Shown here piece after piece: positions 25,718 to 34,002 of a stretch of DNA of 34,027 nt (positions within the stretch are counted from its first letter, which is position 1; the number at the start of each line of letters is the position of its first letter). The stretch covers positions 1 through 34,027 of the forward strand of contig JAENJD010000005.1 of the NCBI GenBank assembly GCA_016844605.1. The letters run 5' to 3'. This DNA comes from Steroidobacteraceae bacterium. Its GTDB lineage: Bacteria > Pseudomonadota > Gammaproteobacteria > Steroidobacterales > Steroidobacteraceae. Made by a program: the position numbers and the translations under genes. The notes beneath the pieces were generated by a model. That model made no database searches, was not told the origin of the DNA, and saw nothing but the letters and a program-made list of their open reading frames with translations.

Positions 25718-26320
25718 ATGACGACTTCCCGCAGCACACCCAGGATCCGGCTGACCCAGGCGCTTTACCTGCTGGTGCTCGCGCTGGCATCGATGAGCGG
25801 CGGCCGGAGTCTGCAGGGCGGCATTGCGCTCATTGCGCAATCCGCTGGATTCCTGCTGGTCGTCACCGCCGTGCTCGCACGGCTCTGGATCACGCTCTTC
25901 ATCGCCGGCCGCAAGGACGAGCAGCTCGTGCGCGAGGGACCATTCTCCGTGTGCCGGCATCCGCTGTATCTCGCCTCCATCATCGGCGCAATCGGAATCG
26001 GCCTCACGTCCCTCTCGCTGGCATTGACGATCGCATTGCCACTCGCCATCGGCGCGATTGTCTTCACGGCCGCCCGCCGTGAAGACTCGGCCCTGCTCGC
26101 GGCGCATGGCGACGCCTGGCGCGATTACCGCGATTCAGTGCCCGCATTCTGGCCCAACAGCTTGCGACAACGGTCTCCTGAGTGGGTCACCGTGCCTCCG
26201 CGGATCTACCGCAAGGCCTTTCTCGATGCGGCCTCATTCCTCGGCCTCTGGCTGCTCGTGCTCTTGCTCGAAGCCCTGCGCGCAGGCGGCGCCTGGCAGG
26301 CGCTCTTCAGCTTGCCCTGA
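25718..26320 (+). CDS. Isoprenylcysteine carboxyl methyltransferase-like membrane protein
   Basis: 200 residues. Hydrophobic helices at about 13-30, 38-60 and 85-115 surround the ICMT/PEMT-type motif LVREGPFSVCRHPLYLASII, with RREDSALLAAHGDAWRDYRDSVPAFWP matching the C-terminal AdoMet-binding region (E-x-x-L-x-x-x-x-G and Y-x-x-x-V-x-x-x-x-P). Bacterial members methylate small lipids or unknown acceptors; the substrate is unknown. A further C-terminal helix follows. ATG 25718 is chosen over upstream codons that overlap marC. It is followed nine bases later by the kinase gene. Confidence 0.85.
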   Translation: MTTSRSTPRIRLTQALYLLVLALASMSGGRSLQGGIALIAQSAGFLLVVTAVLARLWITLFIAGRKDEQLVREGPFSVCRHPLYLASIIGAIGIGLTSLSLALTIALPLAIGAIVFTAARREDSALLAAHGDAWRDYRDSVPAFWPNSLRQRSPEWVTVPPRIYRKAFLDAASFLGLWLLVLLLEALRAGGAWQALFSLP

Positions 26321-26329
26321 AGCGAAATC

Positions 26330-26968
26330 ATGAAACTCCTGAAGTCCGACCTGTTCGGCCAGATGACACTTGAGCAGGAGCAGGGGCAGCAGATCGTCGT
26401 CCGTGACACCGGCACTGCGCGCTGGTGGCTCTCCTGGCTTGCACGCCGCCTGTGCCGTCGCGAAGCGCGCGCCCTTGCCCGGCTCGACGGCCTGCCGGGC
26501 ACCCCGCGGCTGCTCGCGGTCGAAACCGGCCTGCTGCGCCGCGAATGGATCGAGGGCCGGCCGATGCAGGTCGCAAGACCGCGCAATTCCGATTACTTCC
26601 GCCTGGCGCGCCGCCTGGTTGCGGCGCTTCACCGCCGGGGTGTGGCGCACAACGATCTCGCAAAGGAGCCCAACTGGCTGGTCACTCCGATCGGTGCACC
26701 GGCGCTCGTGGATTTCCAGCTTTCCACGGTGTCGGCACGGCGCGGACGGCTTTTTCGAGCGCTGGCGCGCGAGGACTTGCGGCACCTCCTGAAGCACAAG
26801 CGCATGTATTGCCCGGAACGGCTGACCGCGCGCGAACGACACATGCTTGCGACACCCGCAATGACCTCACGGCTCTGGATGGCTACGGCCAAGCCCGTCT
26901 ACCGGTTCGTCACTCGCCGGTTGCTCGGCTGGGCGGATCGCGAGGGCGCCGGCGATCGCCGCTTCTAG
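26330..26968 (+). CDS. Small RIO/lipopolysaccharide-kinase-like protein kinase
   Basis: 212 residues. The catalytic loop HRRGVAHNDLAKEPNWLV supplies the Asp and Asn of kinase subdomain VI, and ALVDFQLS supplies the metal-binding Asp of the DFG position (DFQ here). The N-terminal lobe is short (about 75 residues) and arginine-rich, with REARALARLDGLPGTPRL typical of compact bacterial RIO-like or Kdo-kinase-like proteins. No glycine-rich loop is obvious. It is cytoplasmic, with no signal. It is probably co-transcribed with the methyltransferase; the target could be a protein or an envelope sugar. Confidence 0.75.
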   Translation: MKLLKSDLFGQMTLEQEQGQQIVVRDTGTARWWLSWLARRLCRREARALARLDGLPGTPRLLAVETGLLRREWIEGRPMQVARPRNSDYFRLARRLVAALHRRGVAHNDLAKEPNWLVTPIGAPALVDFQLSTVSARRGRLFRALAREDLRHLLKHKRMYCPERLTARERHMLATPAMTSRLWMATAKPVYRFVTRRLLGWADREGAGDRRF

Positions 26969-26969
26969 A

Positions 26970-27003
26970 GGGAACAGTCCCCAAAAGGGGACAGTCCCCT
27001 TTC
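26970..27003. repeat. REP-like GGGGACAGTCCCC palindrome pair
   Basis: Two adjacent copies of a short palindrome, GGGAACAGTCCCC (26970-26982) and GGGGACAGTCCCC (26987-26999), separated by AAAA and ending in TTT. The first begins two bases after the kinase stop. The second copy, a GGGGA/TCCCC stem followed by TTT, could act as a weak terminator. From memory this motif is widely dispersed between genes in proteobacteria and linked to RAYT (REP-associated transposase) families; no transposase is in the window. Confidence 0.65.
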
Positions 27004-27017
27004 GCGCGTACTTCGGC

Positions 27018-27023
27018 TATCGT
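27018..27023 (+). promoter_or_regulatory. -10-like element of the small hypothetical gene
   Basis: TATCGT (a TANNNT pattern) lies six bases before ATG 27030, and no Shine-Dalgarno is present. No convincing -35 element is seen. Confidence 0.35.
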
Positions 27024-27029
27024 CACTTC

Positions 27030-27290
27030 ATGGCCATCTGTCATGAGCACAACCTGAATGCGCCGTCGCCGCAGGCGCGCCCCTTTGGCATCCAGGTTCG
27101 CCTCAAGCCCGGCGATCCATTCGTGAAGCTGGTCGGGCCTGACTGGCAGAAGACCCACTGGTTTTCGAGCGCAAGGGAGCGAGATGTGGTGCTTGCCGAC
27201 ATGGAAAGCCAGCATCTCTATTCACGCCGCGGCGATGAGCCTTCGGTCGTGTTCGGAAAAATCGAGCGGCCCAGCGCAGGGAACCTCTAA
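27030..27290 (+). CDS. Small conserved-looking hypothetical protein
   Basis: 86 residues, cytoplasmic, no signal or membrane segment. The core (FGIQVRLKPGDPFVKLVGPDWQKTHWF, then ERDVVLADMESQHLYSRRGDEPSVVFGKIER) looks like a folded alpha/beta protein, and I recall similar short hypothetical proteins in gammaproteobacteria. No function can be assigned. The last residues and the TAA stop lie inside the left arm of the inverted-repeat element, so the C-terminus may have been shaped by it. A -10-like hexamer lies six bases before the ATG. Confidence 0.7.
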   Translation: MAICHEHNLNAPSPQARPFGIQVRLKPGDPFVKLVGPDWQKTHWFSSARERDVVLADMESQHLYSRRGDEPSVVFGKIERPSAGNL

Positions 27291-27389
27291 TTTACTCCCG
27301 CATGAGGCGCGTTGCGCGCACGCCTCGCTTCTTGCCAAGGGCGAAAATCGCACACGGTCGCGCCCATGCGAGAGTAAATCAGAGGTTCC
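27280..27389. repeat. Inverted-repeat element between convergent genes
   Basis: Arms of 25 bases (27280-27304 and 27365-27389) are inverted copies with two mismatches; a 60-base centre contains a smaller AGGCG/CGCCT stem-loop. The stop of the small hypothetical gene lies in the left arm, and the stop of the patatin gene is next to the right arm. It could be a MITE-like insertion or a bidirectional termination structure. No coding capacity. Confidence 0.75.
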
Positions 27390-29615
27390 TCAGCGCAGCC
27401 GGCCCAGCATCAGGTAGAAGCTGCGGCTGCCGCGCTCGTCCACGCCCGCAGCGAGATAAACCGGGCCCAGGAAGGTATCGAGACCCAGGAATGCCGCGCT
27501 ATTGAAACGCGCGGAGTCCACGTCGATATCGCTGCGTCGCTCCCAGACATTGCCGAGCTCGAGTGAAATACCGGCGTAAGTCGGCACATTCAGGAATCCT
27601 CGCCCGCCGCTGCCGACGCGCCGATAGTAGAGCGCGCGAGCCACACCGAAATGCGGGCCGCTCAGCGATTCAACGGGCAGGCCGGACAGGTTGAACAGCC
27701 CGCCCAGCGTGTAGAAATCCTGGACCGAATCCTGCGGACCCGAAACTGCGGCGCCGCCGGAGGCCCACAGCACAAAAGTGTTTCGGCCACTTGAGCGCGC
27801 CAGCAACCAGTCGAATGATATCCGGTCCGCGTTGACGTCGGCACCCAGCCCCTTGCGCGGGCCATTCCACTGCAATGTGAACGATTCGCCATTGCGCGGG
27901 AAATAGACATCATCCAGCCGGTCCAGCGTGAATCGCGAGTACAACTCGCCGCGTTCGAAATCGCTGCGCGGCGGCAGGTTCGGGTCCGCTGCGTTGCCGA
28001 CCAGCAGTTGCTGGTCACCTTCACCGCGGGTCAGGCCGACGCGCAACTCGCCCCAGCTGCCGAACTCGCGCCCGACGTCCAGCCCGGCCTCCTGATTGCG
28101 CACACGGTACGTTGCCAGCCGCTCGTCGTCCTGTATGAAATCGAAGCTGCGCCGCTCGACCAGCAATCGCGGCGCGATGAACCAGTTCCAGGCATAGCCA
28201 ATCGGCTGGTAGAACTCAGTCAGAAATCTTGGACTCGCACCGATGCGCAGATCGGTCTGCCACTCGGCGCCGTACTTGTTGACCTCGGTGACCTGCGTGC
28301 GGACACCGGCATTGAAGCTGTTGGAGCCTTCGAAGTCGTCCTGCAGCTCGAGACCAAACCGGACATAGTTCGGACCCCAGCTCTTGCGCCGCGCAGAGAC
28401 CTCGACGCCCTCCGCCTCGTGATCGCGGACGATCCTGTAGTCCAGCGACTCGAAGTTATCGTCGCCGTACAGATGCGACAGGCGTTGCTCCATTGCACCG
28501 GGATCCAGCGGCTTGCCGACGACCGGCGAAAGCTCCGCCTCGATGCGTTCGCGATAGCGGCGGGATTTCGCATCCACGCGTACAAACTGGATATCCGGGA
28601 GTTTCGACTCGCCGGCCGCGCGCGCGGCGACATAATGCTGCCATTCTGCCTCGCCGACACTGAGTTCAGCGAGACGCGCAGCCTCGCCGCGCGCGCCGTC
28701 GGCGCCGCGCTGGACCGTTTGATCGACGACAGTGAAATCGAGCGACAGCATCGTGCCGAGCGGCGGCTCGATCAGCACGTCACCATCCACGAGCAGCTCG
28801 CGCTGCCGGTCAGTCTCACGCTGCATCATGATGGAGAGCATCTGGTTTGAAACCGCGAGTGCCGAATTGAGTTCGCGGCGGCCGACCGGCTGGAATCCGA
28901 CATCGACCGCAATGACGATGTCGACACCCATTTCCCTGGCGACGTCCACCGGCAGGTTCTCGACCAGGCCGCCATCCACCAGCAGGCGGCCATTCAGCTC
29001 GACCGGCGCGAACACACCCGGCGCAGACATGCTGGCGCGCAGCGCCTCGGTCAGGTCGCCGCCGGCGAGCACGCGGCGATCGCCGGTCTCGAGATCGGTT
29101 GCGACCGCGCGAAAGCGGGTCGGCAGGCGATCGAAATCATCGATCCCCGCGACCGAGATCGTCTCGCGACGCAGCATTTGCGTAAGCTTCTGGCCCTGTA
29201 TCAGTCCGCGCGGCACGCGGAACTTGCCCGCCTTGAGACCCAGCGGGATACGAACCAGGAATTCGCGATCATCCTGCTTGCGGCGGAAATTCAGGTCGCT
29301 TCGCGGCGGCCGGTCGCGAAATGCCGCATTCCAGTCGACCGTCTTGACCAGCGCCTCGATCTCCGCCGCCGTCATGCCCGAGGCGTAGAGGCCGCCGATC
29401 ACGGCGCCCATGCTGGTGCCCGCAATCGCATCCACCGGGACATGCATCTCATCAAGTACTTTCAGCACGCCGACATGCGCAAGCCCGCGCGCACCGCCGC
29501 CCGACAGCACAAGCCCGATGCGGGGGCGCGGCGGTGGAGCGTCAGCAGGCGCCTGCTGCGCCAACGCGGGAGCGGCGATCAGCAGGCAGAGCGTGAGCGT
29601 GATTGAACGGGCCAT
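27390..29615 (-). CDS. PlpD-like patatin phospholipase with POTRA and beta-barrel (type Vd)
   Basis: 741 residues. After a signal peptide (MARSITLTLCLLIAAPALAQ) comes a patatin lipase domain with the oxyanion loop SGGGARG (about residues 39-44), the nucleophile in GTSMG (Ser68) and the catalytic Asp in VDGGLVENLP. A POTRA-like segment (IQFVRVDAKSRRYRERIEAELSPVVGKPLD) and a BamA/Omp85-type barrel follow, giving the domain order of type Vd autotransporters such as Pseudomonas PlpD (about 730 aa). The lipase would be exported through or tethered by its own barrel. The chain ends GRLR rather than in an aromatic residue. ATG 29615 lies two bases after the ybdD stop; GTG 29627 is an alternative. 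Confidence 0.88.
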   Translation of the reverse strand: MARSITLTLCLLIAAPALAQQAPADAPPPRPRIGLVLSGGGARGLAHVGVLKVLDEMHVPVDAIAGTSMGAVIGGLYASGMTAAEIEALVKTVDWNAAFRDRPPRSDLNFRRKQDDREFLVRIPLGLKAGKFRVPRGLIQGQKLTQMLRRETISVAGIDDFDRLPTRFRAVATDLETGDRRVLAGGDLTEALRASMSAPGVFAPVELNGRLLVDGGLVENLPVDVAREMGVDIVIAVDVGFQPVGRRELNSALAVSNQMLSIMMQRETDRQRELLVDGDVLIEPPLGTMLSLDFTVVDQTVQRGADGARGEAARLAELSVGEAEWQHYVAARAAGESKLPDIQFVRVDAKSRRYRERIEAELSPVVGKPLDPGAMEQRLSHLYGDDNFESLDYRIVRDHEAEGVEVSARRKSWGPNYVRFGLELQDDFEGSNSFNAGVRTQVTEVNKYGAEWQTDLRIGASPRFLTEFYQPIGYAWNWFIAPRLLVERRSFDFIQDDERLATYRVRNQEAGLDVGREFGSWGELRVGLTRGEGDQQLLVGNAADPNLPPRSDFERGELYSRFTLDRLDDVYFPRNGESFTLQWNGPRKGLGADVNADRISFDWLLARSSGRNTFVLWASGGAAVSGPQDSVQDFYTLGGLFNLSGLPVESLSGPHFGVARALYYRRVGSGGRGFLNVPTYAGISLELGNVWERRSDIDVDSARFNSAAFLGLDTFLGPVYLAAGVDERGSRSFYLMLGRLR

Positions 29616-29617
29616 GT

Positions 29618-29836
29618 TCAACAGCACCTGCGGACGCCTTCCCAGCGGGCCGCCTGATCGCTCCTGAAGAACGCCTCGCGAGACATTGGTTGTGTCCCGG
29701 GATGATGTGCGCGCAGGTGCCTGAGGTATTGCTCATAGGCCCGAAGGCCCCACGCGCCGGAGACGACGTCGCGAAGGCGCGCGCAAAACCCGGCAAGCGC
29801 GCGACGGGTCATTTCCACGACTGATCGATCAGGCAT
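29618..29836 (-). CDS. ybdD: YbdD/YjiX family (DUF466) protein
   Basis: 72 residues. The core YEQYLRHLRAHHPGTQPMSREAFFRSDQAARW and the terminal RCC match E. coli YbdD/YjiX. These small proteins are encoded next to CstA/BtsT transporters and are thought to act with them. The ATG at 29836 overlaps the cstA stop by eight bases; ATG 29812 is an alternative. The patatin gene begins two bases after its stop, an unusual extension of the cstA-ybdD pair. Confidence 0.88.
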   Translation of the reverse strand: MPDRSVVEMTRRALAGFCARLRDVVSGAWGLRAYEQYLRHLRAHHPGTQPMSREAFFRSDQAARWEGVRRCC

Positions 29837-31883
29837 TGGCCACTCCCGCGAATTGGGTACGCTGATACGTCGCCTCGCCGGCTGACGCCAGGGGCTCGCC
29901 GCGATACGCGCGCCAGCCGATCCGCAACATGTCGAGGATCACGGCCCATAGCACCAGCAGGAAGAATGCGGTCAGCGCTGCATCGATTCGAAGGTTGACC
30001 ATGAGTTTGCCCGCAACTGCCGCTTTCTCCATGGTCAGCGCACCGGCCGCGAGCTTCTCGCCAAGATCCGACGCCCCGGCAAGAAAGCCGATCTTCGGGT
30101 CCAGACTGAACAGCTTCTGCCAGGCCGCGGTCGAAGTCACAACCGCGAGCCACGCGAGCGGCAGCCCGGTGACCCAGCAATATCGCGCGCGCCCGGTCTT
30201 GAGGAAGATCGCGGTCGCGATCGAGAGCGCAATGCCTGCCAGCATCTGGTTCGCGATGCCGAACAATGGCCACAGGATGTTGATGCCGCCGTAGGGATCG
30301 ATGACACCGACATACAGGAAATAACCCCAGCCAGTCACCACGATTGCACTTGCCAGGATCACCGAGGGATACCACGACGTGCGGCCGAGCGGCTCCCAGA
30401 ACTGCCCGAGCGCATCCTGAACCATGAATCGCCCGACGCGCGTACCGGCGTCGAGCGTGGTCAGGATGAACACCGCCTCGAACATGATCGCAAAGTGGTA
30501 CCAGATCGCGAGCAGCCGGGCGCCGAATACGCTCGAGAAGATGCTTGCCATGCCGACCGCGAGCGATGGCGCGCCGCCGGTGCGCGCAAAGAGCGTCGCC
30601 TCGCCCACTTCGTTTGCGAGCGCCTGCATCTGGCCTGTCGTGACCGGGAACCCCCAAGCGCTGAGTGTCGCGACCGCCGCATCAGGCGAGCCGCCCAGCG
30701 CCGCGAGCGGGCTGTTGATCGCGAAGTAGACACCCGGGTCGAGCAGTGTCGCCGCGATCATCGCCATGATCGCGACGAAGGACTCGAGCACCATCGAGCC
30801 GTAGCCCACGAGCCGCACGTCCGCCTCGGTGCGGATCAGCTTCGGCGTCGTGCCGCTTGAAATGAGGGAATGAAAACCGGAGATCGCGCCGCAGGCGATC
30901 GTGATGAACACGAATGGGAACAGCTTGCCGGAGAATATCGGCCCCGTTCCATCGATGAAGCGTGTCAACGCCGGCATTTTTAGGTCGGGCTGCATTACCA
31001 GGATCGCGATCGCAAGCAGCACGACCGTGCCGAGCTTCAGGAATGTGGACAGGTAGTCGCGCGGTGCGAGCAGCATCCAGACGGGCAGGATCGCCGCAAT
31101 GAACCCGTAGCCCATCACGAACCAGGCGAGTGCGGGGCCATCGTGGTCAAACCAGGTGCGCAGCACCGGGTGATGATCGACCCAGCCGCCGCCGACGACG
31201 GCGAACAGCAACAGTGCAATGCCGATCACCGATCCCTCGACCACGCGTCCCGGCCGGATGCCGCGCATATAGAACCCGATCAGCATCGCGATCGGAATGG
31301 TCGCGAAAACGGTGGCGGACGCCCAGGGACTGTGCTTCATCGCGTTCACGACCACGAGTCCAAGCACGGCGATCAGGATGATCATGATCGCCAGCGTGCC
31401 GAACAGCGCCGCGAACCCGCCGACGGGCCCCAGTTCATCGCGCGCCATCTGGCCAAGCGAGCGGCCATTCCGGCGCGTGGAGAGGAACAGGATCACCATA
31501 TCCTGGACACAGCCGCCGAGCACGGATCCAAACAGGATCCACAGCGTGCCGGGCAGGTACCCAAACTGAGCAGCGAGCGTGGGCCCGATCAGCGGTCCGG
31601 GTCCGGCGATGGCGGCAAAGTGATGGCCGAATACGACCCAGCGCGGTGTCGGAACGAAATCGCGGCCATTGTCGAGCCGCTCCGCGGGCGTGGCGCGCGT
31701 GGCATCCGTGGAGAGCACCCTCGCCGTGATCCATGCCGCATAGAATCGATAGCCGATCGTGTAAAGGCAGGCCGCCGCGGTCAGGATCCAGAGGGCGTTG
31801 ATGGGCTCGCCGCGGTTAAGCGCAATGCCGGATACCGCAAAGGCTCCAATGACCGCCAGCGCGATGCCGATGAGCTTTTGCAT
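29829..31883 (-). CDS. cstA: CstA-family carbon-starvation / peptide or pyruvate transporter
   Basis: 684 residues with many hydrophobic helices. Family motifs include GRDFVPTPRWVVFGHHFAAIAGPGPLIGPTLAAQFGYLPG, GSVLGGCVQDMVILFLSTRRNGRS, FPFVFITIACGAISGFHSLISSGTTPK and TTLDAGTRVGRF with LFGIANQMLAGIAL near the C-terminus. Homologues take up peptides or pyruvate during carbon limitation. ATG 31883 is chosen because MQKLIGIALAVIG starts the first helix and AGGGG is eight bases upstream; a longer frame to 31913 extends into the promoter region. First gene of cstA-ybdD-patatin, divergent from a TonB receptor across 60 bases. Confidence 0.93.
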   Translation of the reverse strand: MQKLIGIALAVIGAFAVSGIALNRGEPINALWILTAAACLYTIGYRFYAAWITARVLSTDATRATPAERLDNGRDFVPTPRWVVFGHHFAAIAGPGPLIGPTLAAQFGYLPGTLWILFGSVLGGCVQDMVILFLSTRRNGRSLGQMARDELGPVGGFAALFGTLAIMIILIAVLGLVVVNAMKHSPWASATVFATIPIAMLIGFYMRGIRPGRVVEGSVIGIALLLFAVVGGGWVDHHPVLRTWFDHDGPALAWFVMGYGFIAAILPVWMLLAPRDYLSTFLKLGTVVLLAIAILVMQPDLKMPALTRFIDGTGPIFSGKLFPFVFITIACGAISGFHSLISSGTTPKLIRTEADVRLVGYGSMVLESFVAIMAMIAATLLDPGVYFAINSPLAALGGSPDAAVATLSAWGFPVTTGQMQALANEVGEATLFARTGGAPSLAVGMASIFSSVFGARLLAIWYHFAIMFEAVFILTTLDAGTRVGRFMVQDALGQFWEPLGRTSWYPSVILASAIVVTGWGYFLYVGVIDPYGGINILWPLFGIANQMLAGIALSIATAIFLKTGRARYCWVTGLPLAWLAVVTSTAAWQKLFSLDPKIGFLAGASDLGEKLAAGALTMEKAAVAGKLMVNLRIDAALTAFFLLVLWAVILDMLRIGWRAYRGEPLASAGEATYQRTQFAGVANA

Positions 31884-31930
31884 TCGGGGCCCCCTCGCGT
31901 TTCGCCGCGACAATCCAGCCTATCCTCGCC

Positions 31931-31936
31931 GATAAT
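31931..31936 (+). promoter_or_regulatory. -10 element of the TonB receptor gene
   Basis: GATAAT matches five of six -10 bases and is seven bases before the GTG start at 31944, without a Shine-Dalgarno. It lies in the 60-base divergent region shared with cstA. Confidence 0.4.
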
Positions 31937-31943
31937 CGCAGCC

Positions 31944-33998
31944 GTGCCAAAGCCCGTCCACGTCGCGGTCGTATTTTCGTCGCTCGCGATACTACACGCG
32001 GCGCCGGCGCAGTCGCTCGACGAAGTGATCGTCACGGCCACGCGAAGCCCGGTGGCGGTCATGGACTACCCGGGCAGTGCGACACGCATTGACATGGCGA
32101 CGGTGGGGCTGACCGGTCCGACTCACTCCTCCGAGGTCCTGAACCGCGCACCCGCGACGATGATCCAGCGCGGCAGCGGACAGGAATCCCTGACGGCGCT
32201 GCGCTCCCCGGTGCTGACCGGTGCGGGCGCCTGCGGTGCCGTGCTGGTGCTCGAGGACAGCATCCCGATCCGGCCGGTCGGGTCCTGCAATGTGAATGAA
32301 CTCTTCGAGGTCAATGTCGAGCAAGCCGCGGCCGTCGAGATTCTCCGCGGGCCCGGCAGCTCCCTATACGGTTCAAGTGCCGTGCACGGCATCATCAATG
32401 TGATTCCGGCGCTGCCAGGTGAACTGCCGGCTATCGGCGTCGCCCTCGAAGCCGGTAGCAACGACTATCGGCGCATCCGGATTGCGACATCCAGCGAGAC
32501 CGGCGCTGGCGGATTCGGCATCGCGCTGGTCGCGACCGACGATGGCGGCTGGCGCGACTCTTCCGGATTCTCGGAACAGAAGCTGAATGCCGTGTGGACC
32601 CGGCCTCTCTCCGCCGGCAGCCTCACCATGCGCCTGGCCGCGACGCACCTTGATCAGGAGACCGCGGGATTCATCACCGGCGAAGACGCCTATCGGGATT
32701 CGGTGCTCGCGCATTCGAACCCCAATCCCGAGGCCTACCGCGACGCCCAAAGCGCACGATTCACCGTGCACTACCAGAATGGCTCCGGTCTTGAACTGCG
32801 CGGCTACCTGCGTAGTTCCCGCATGGATTTCCTGCAGCACTTCCTGCTCGGCCAGCCAGTCGAAGACAACGGCCAGGACAGCGCGGGGCTGCTGTTTTCG
32901 CTCACGCGGGCAAACGTGGCGGGCGGTGAACTGCTGCTGGGCGCAGACGCGGAGATCGCCGCCAGCTCACTGCTGCAACTCCAGGATGGCCCGACGACAG
33001 ATGGCACAGCCGCGCAGAATGCAATACGCCCGGCCGGTCGCCACTACGACTATGACGTGGACTCGCAGGTACTCGCGGGCTATGCGCAATGGCGGCGGCC
33101 GCTCGCCCCGAACTGGTCGATCGAGGCCGGGGTACGGCTCGAACAGGTTGGTTACGACTATGACAACCGGATGATCGACGGCAACACGGACGAGAACAAC
33201 GTGGCCTGCCCCGGCGGCTGTCTCTATTCGCGACCGGCGGATCGTTCTGACGATTTCACGAACTTTGCGCCGCGGCTGGGTCTCGTCTGGCGTCCGGTCG
33301 AAAGCCTTGCCGCCTACCTCTCGATGGCGCGCGGATTTCGCGCGCCGGAAGTGACGGAACTCTATCGCCTGCAACGCCAGCAATCCGTCGCCGATCTCGA
33401 TTCGGAGCGCGCGGATGCTGTCGAGCTTGGCCTGCGCTGGCGCGGCGCGTCGGCCGGGCTCGATCTCGCGGCATTCACGATGGAAAAGCGGCATGCGATC
33501 CTGCGCGACTCTGCGGGTTTCAATGTCAGCGACGGACGCACGCGCCACGAAGGCGTCGAATACGATCTTGACTGGGCCTTCGACAAATCATGGACAATTG
33601 CCGGCAGCGGCACAATCGCCCGGCACGAATACCGGTTCACGGCAGCGGTCGAACAGGGCGAGCAGATTACCGCAGGAAATGATGTCGACACGGCACCGCG
33701 CCAGATTCACGCGCTGCGGCTGAGGCATGACGCGGAGCGTTTCGCCGCGGAACTGGAGTGGCTGTATGTGGGAGCCTATTGGACCAACGCCGCCAATACG
33801 GCGAGATACGACGGCCACGACCTCGTGAACCTGCGATTCTCCTGGCAAGCGCAACCAGCCTGGACGATCGCGCTACGCGTGACCAACCTGCTGGACACGG
33901 CCTATGCCGACCGCGCAGATTTCGCATTCGGCAGCCACCGCTATTTTCCGGGCCGCGGCCGCGCGGCCTTCGTCGAACTGGCCTGGCGAAAGGACTGA
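31944..33998 (+). CDS. TonB-dependent outer-membrane receptor
   Basis: 684 residues. GTG 31944 begins a signal peptide (VAVVFSSLAILHAAPAQ) followed by a TonB-box-like DEVIVTATRSP at the mature N-terminus. The plug domain includes SEVLNRAPATMIQRGSG and VEQAAAVEILRGPGSSLYGSSAVHGIINVI; the barrel has FAPRLGLVWRPVESLAAYLSMARGFRAPEVTELYRLQ and the terminal LRVTNLLDTAYADRADFAFGSHRYFPGRGRAAFVELAW. The frame is open a further 267 codons upstream, but that stretch is antisense to cstA and not receptor-like. The TonB box is reminiscent of BtuB, but the ligand cannot be assigned. A Cys pair (VACPGGCLY) lies in a probable loop. The end WRKD is slightly unusual, lacking a final aromatic. Confidence 0.9.
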   Translation: MPKPVHVAVVFSSLAILHAAPAQSLDEVIVTATRSPVAVMDYPGSATRIDMATVGLTGPTHSSEVLNRAPATMIQRGSGQESLTALRSPVLTGAGACGAVLVLEDSIPIRPVGSCNVNELFEVNVEQAAAVEILRGPGSSLYGSSAVHGIINVIPALPGELPAIGVALEAGSNDYRRIRIATSSETGAGGFGIALVATDDGGWRDSSGFSEQKLNAVWTRPLSAGSLTMRLAATHLDQETAGFITGEDAYRDSVLAHSNPNPEAYRDAQSARFTVHYQNGSGLELRGYLRSSRMDFLQHFLLGQPVEDNGQDSAGLLFSLTRANVAGGELLLGADAEIAASSLLQLQDGPTTDGTAAQNAIRPAGRHYDYDVDSQVLAGYAQWRRPLAPNWSIEAGVRLEQVGYDYDNRMIDGNTDENNVACPGGCLYSRPADRSDDFTNFAPRLGLVWRPVESLAAYLSMARGFRAPEVTELYRLQRQQSVADLDSERADAVELGLRWRGASAGLDLAAFTMEKRHAILRDSAGFNVSDGRTRHEGVEYDLDWAFDKSWTIAGSGTIARHEYRFTAAVEQGEQITAGNDVDTAPRQIHALRLRHDAERFAAELEWLYVGAYWTNAANTARYDGHDLVNLRFSWQAQPAWTIALRVTNLLDTAYADRADFAFGSHRYFPGRGRAAFVELAWRKD

Positions 33999-34002
33999 GA
34001 CC

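Noticed and set aside
31143-31943. 267-codon upstream extension of the TonB receptor frame
   Set aside because: It is entirely antisense to cstA, low in hydrophobic structure and rich in Arg/His/Asp as expected of a shadow frame. The GTG at 31944 gives a proper signal peptide.
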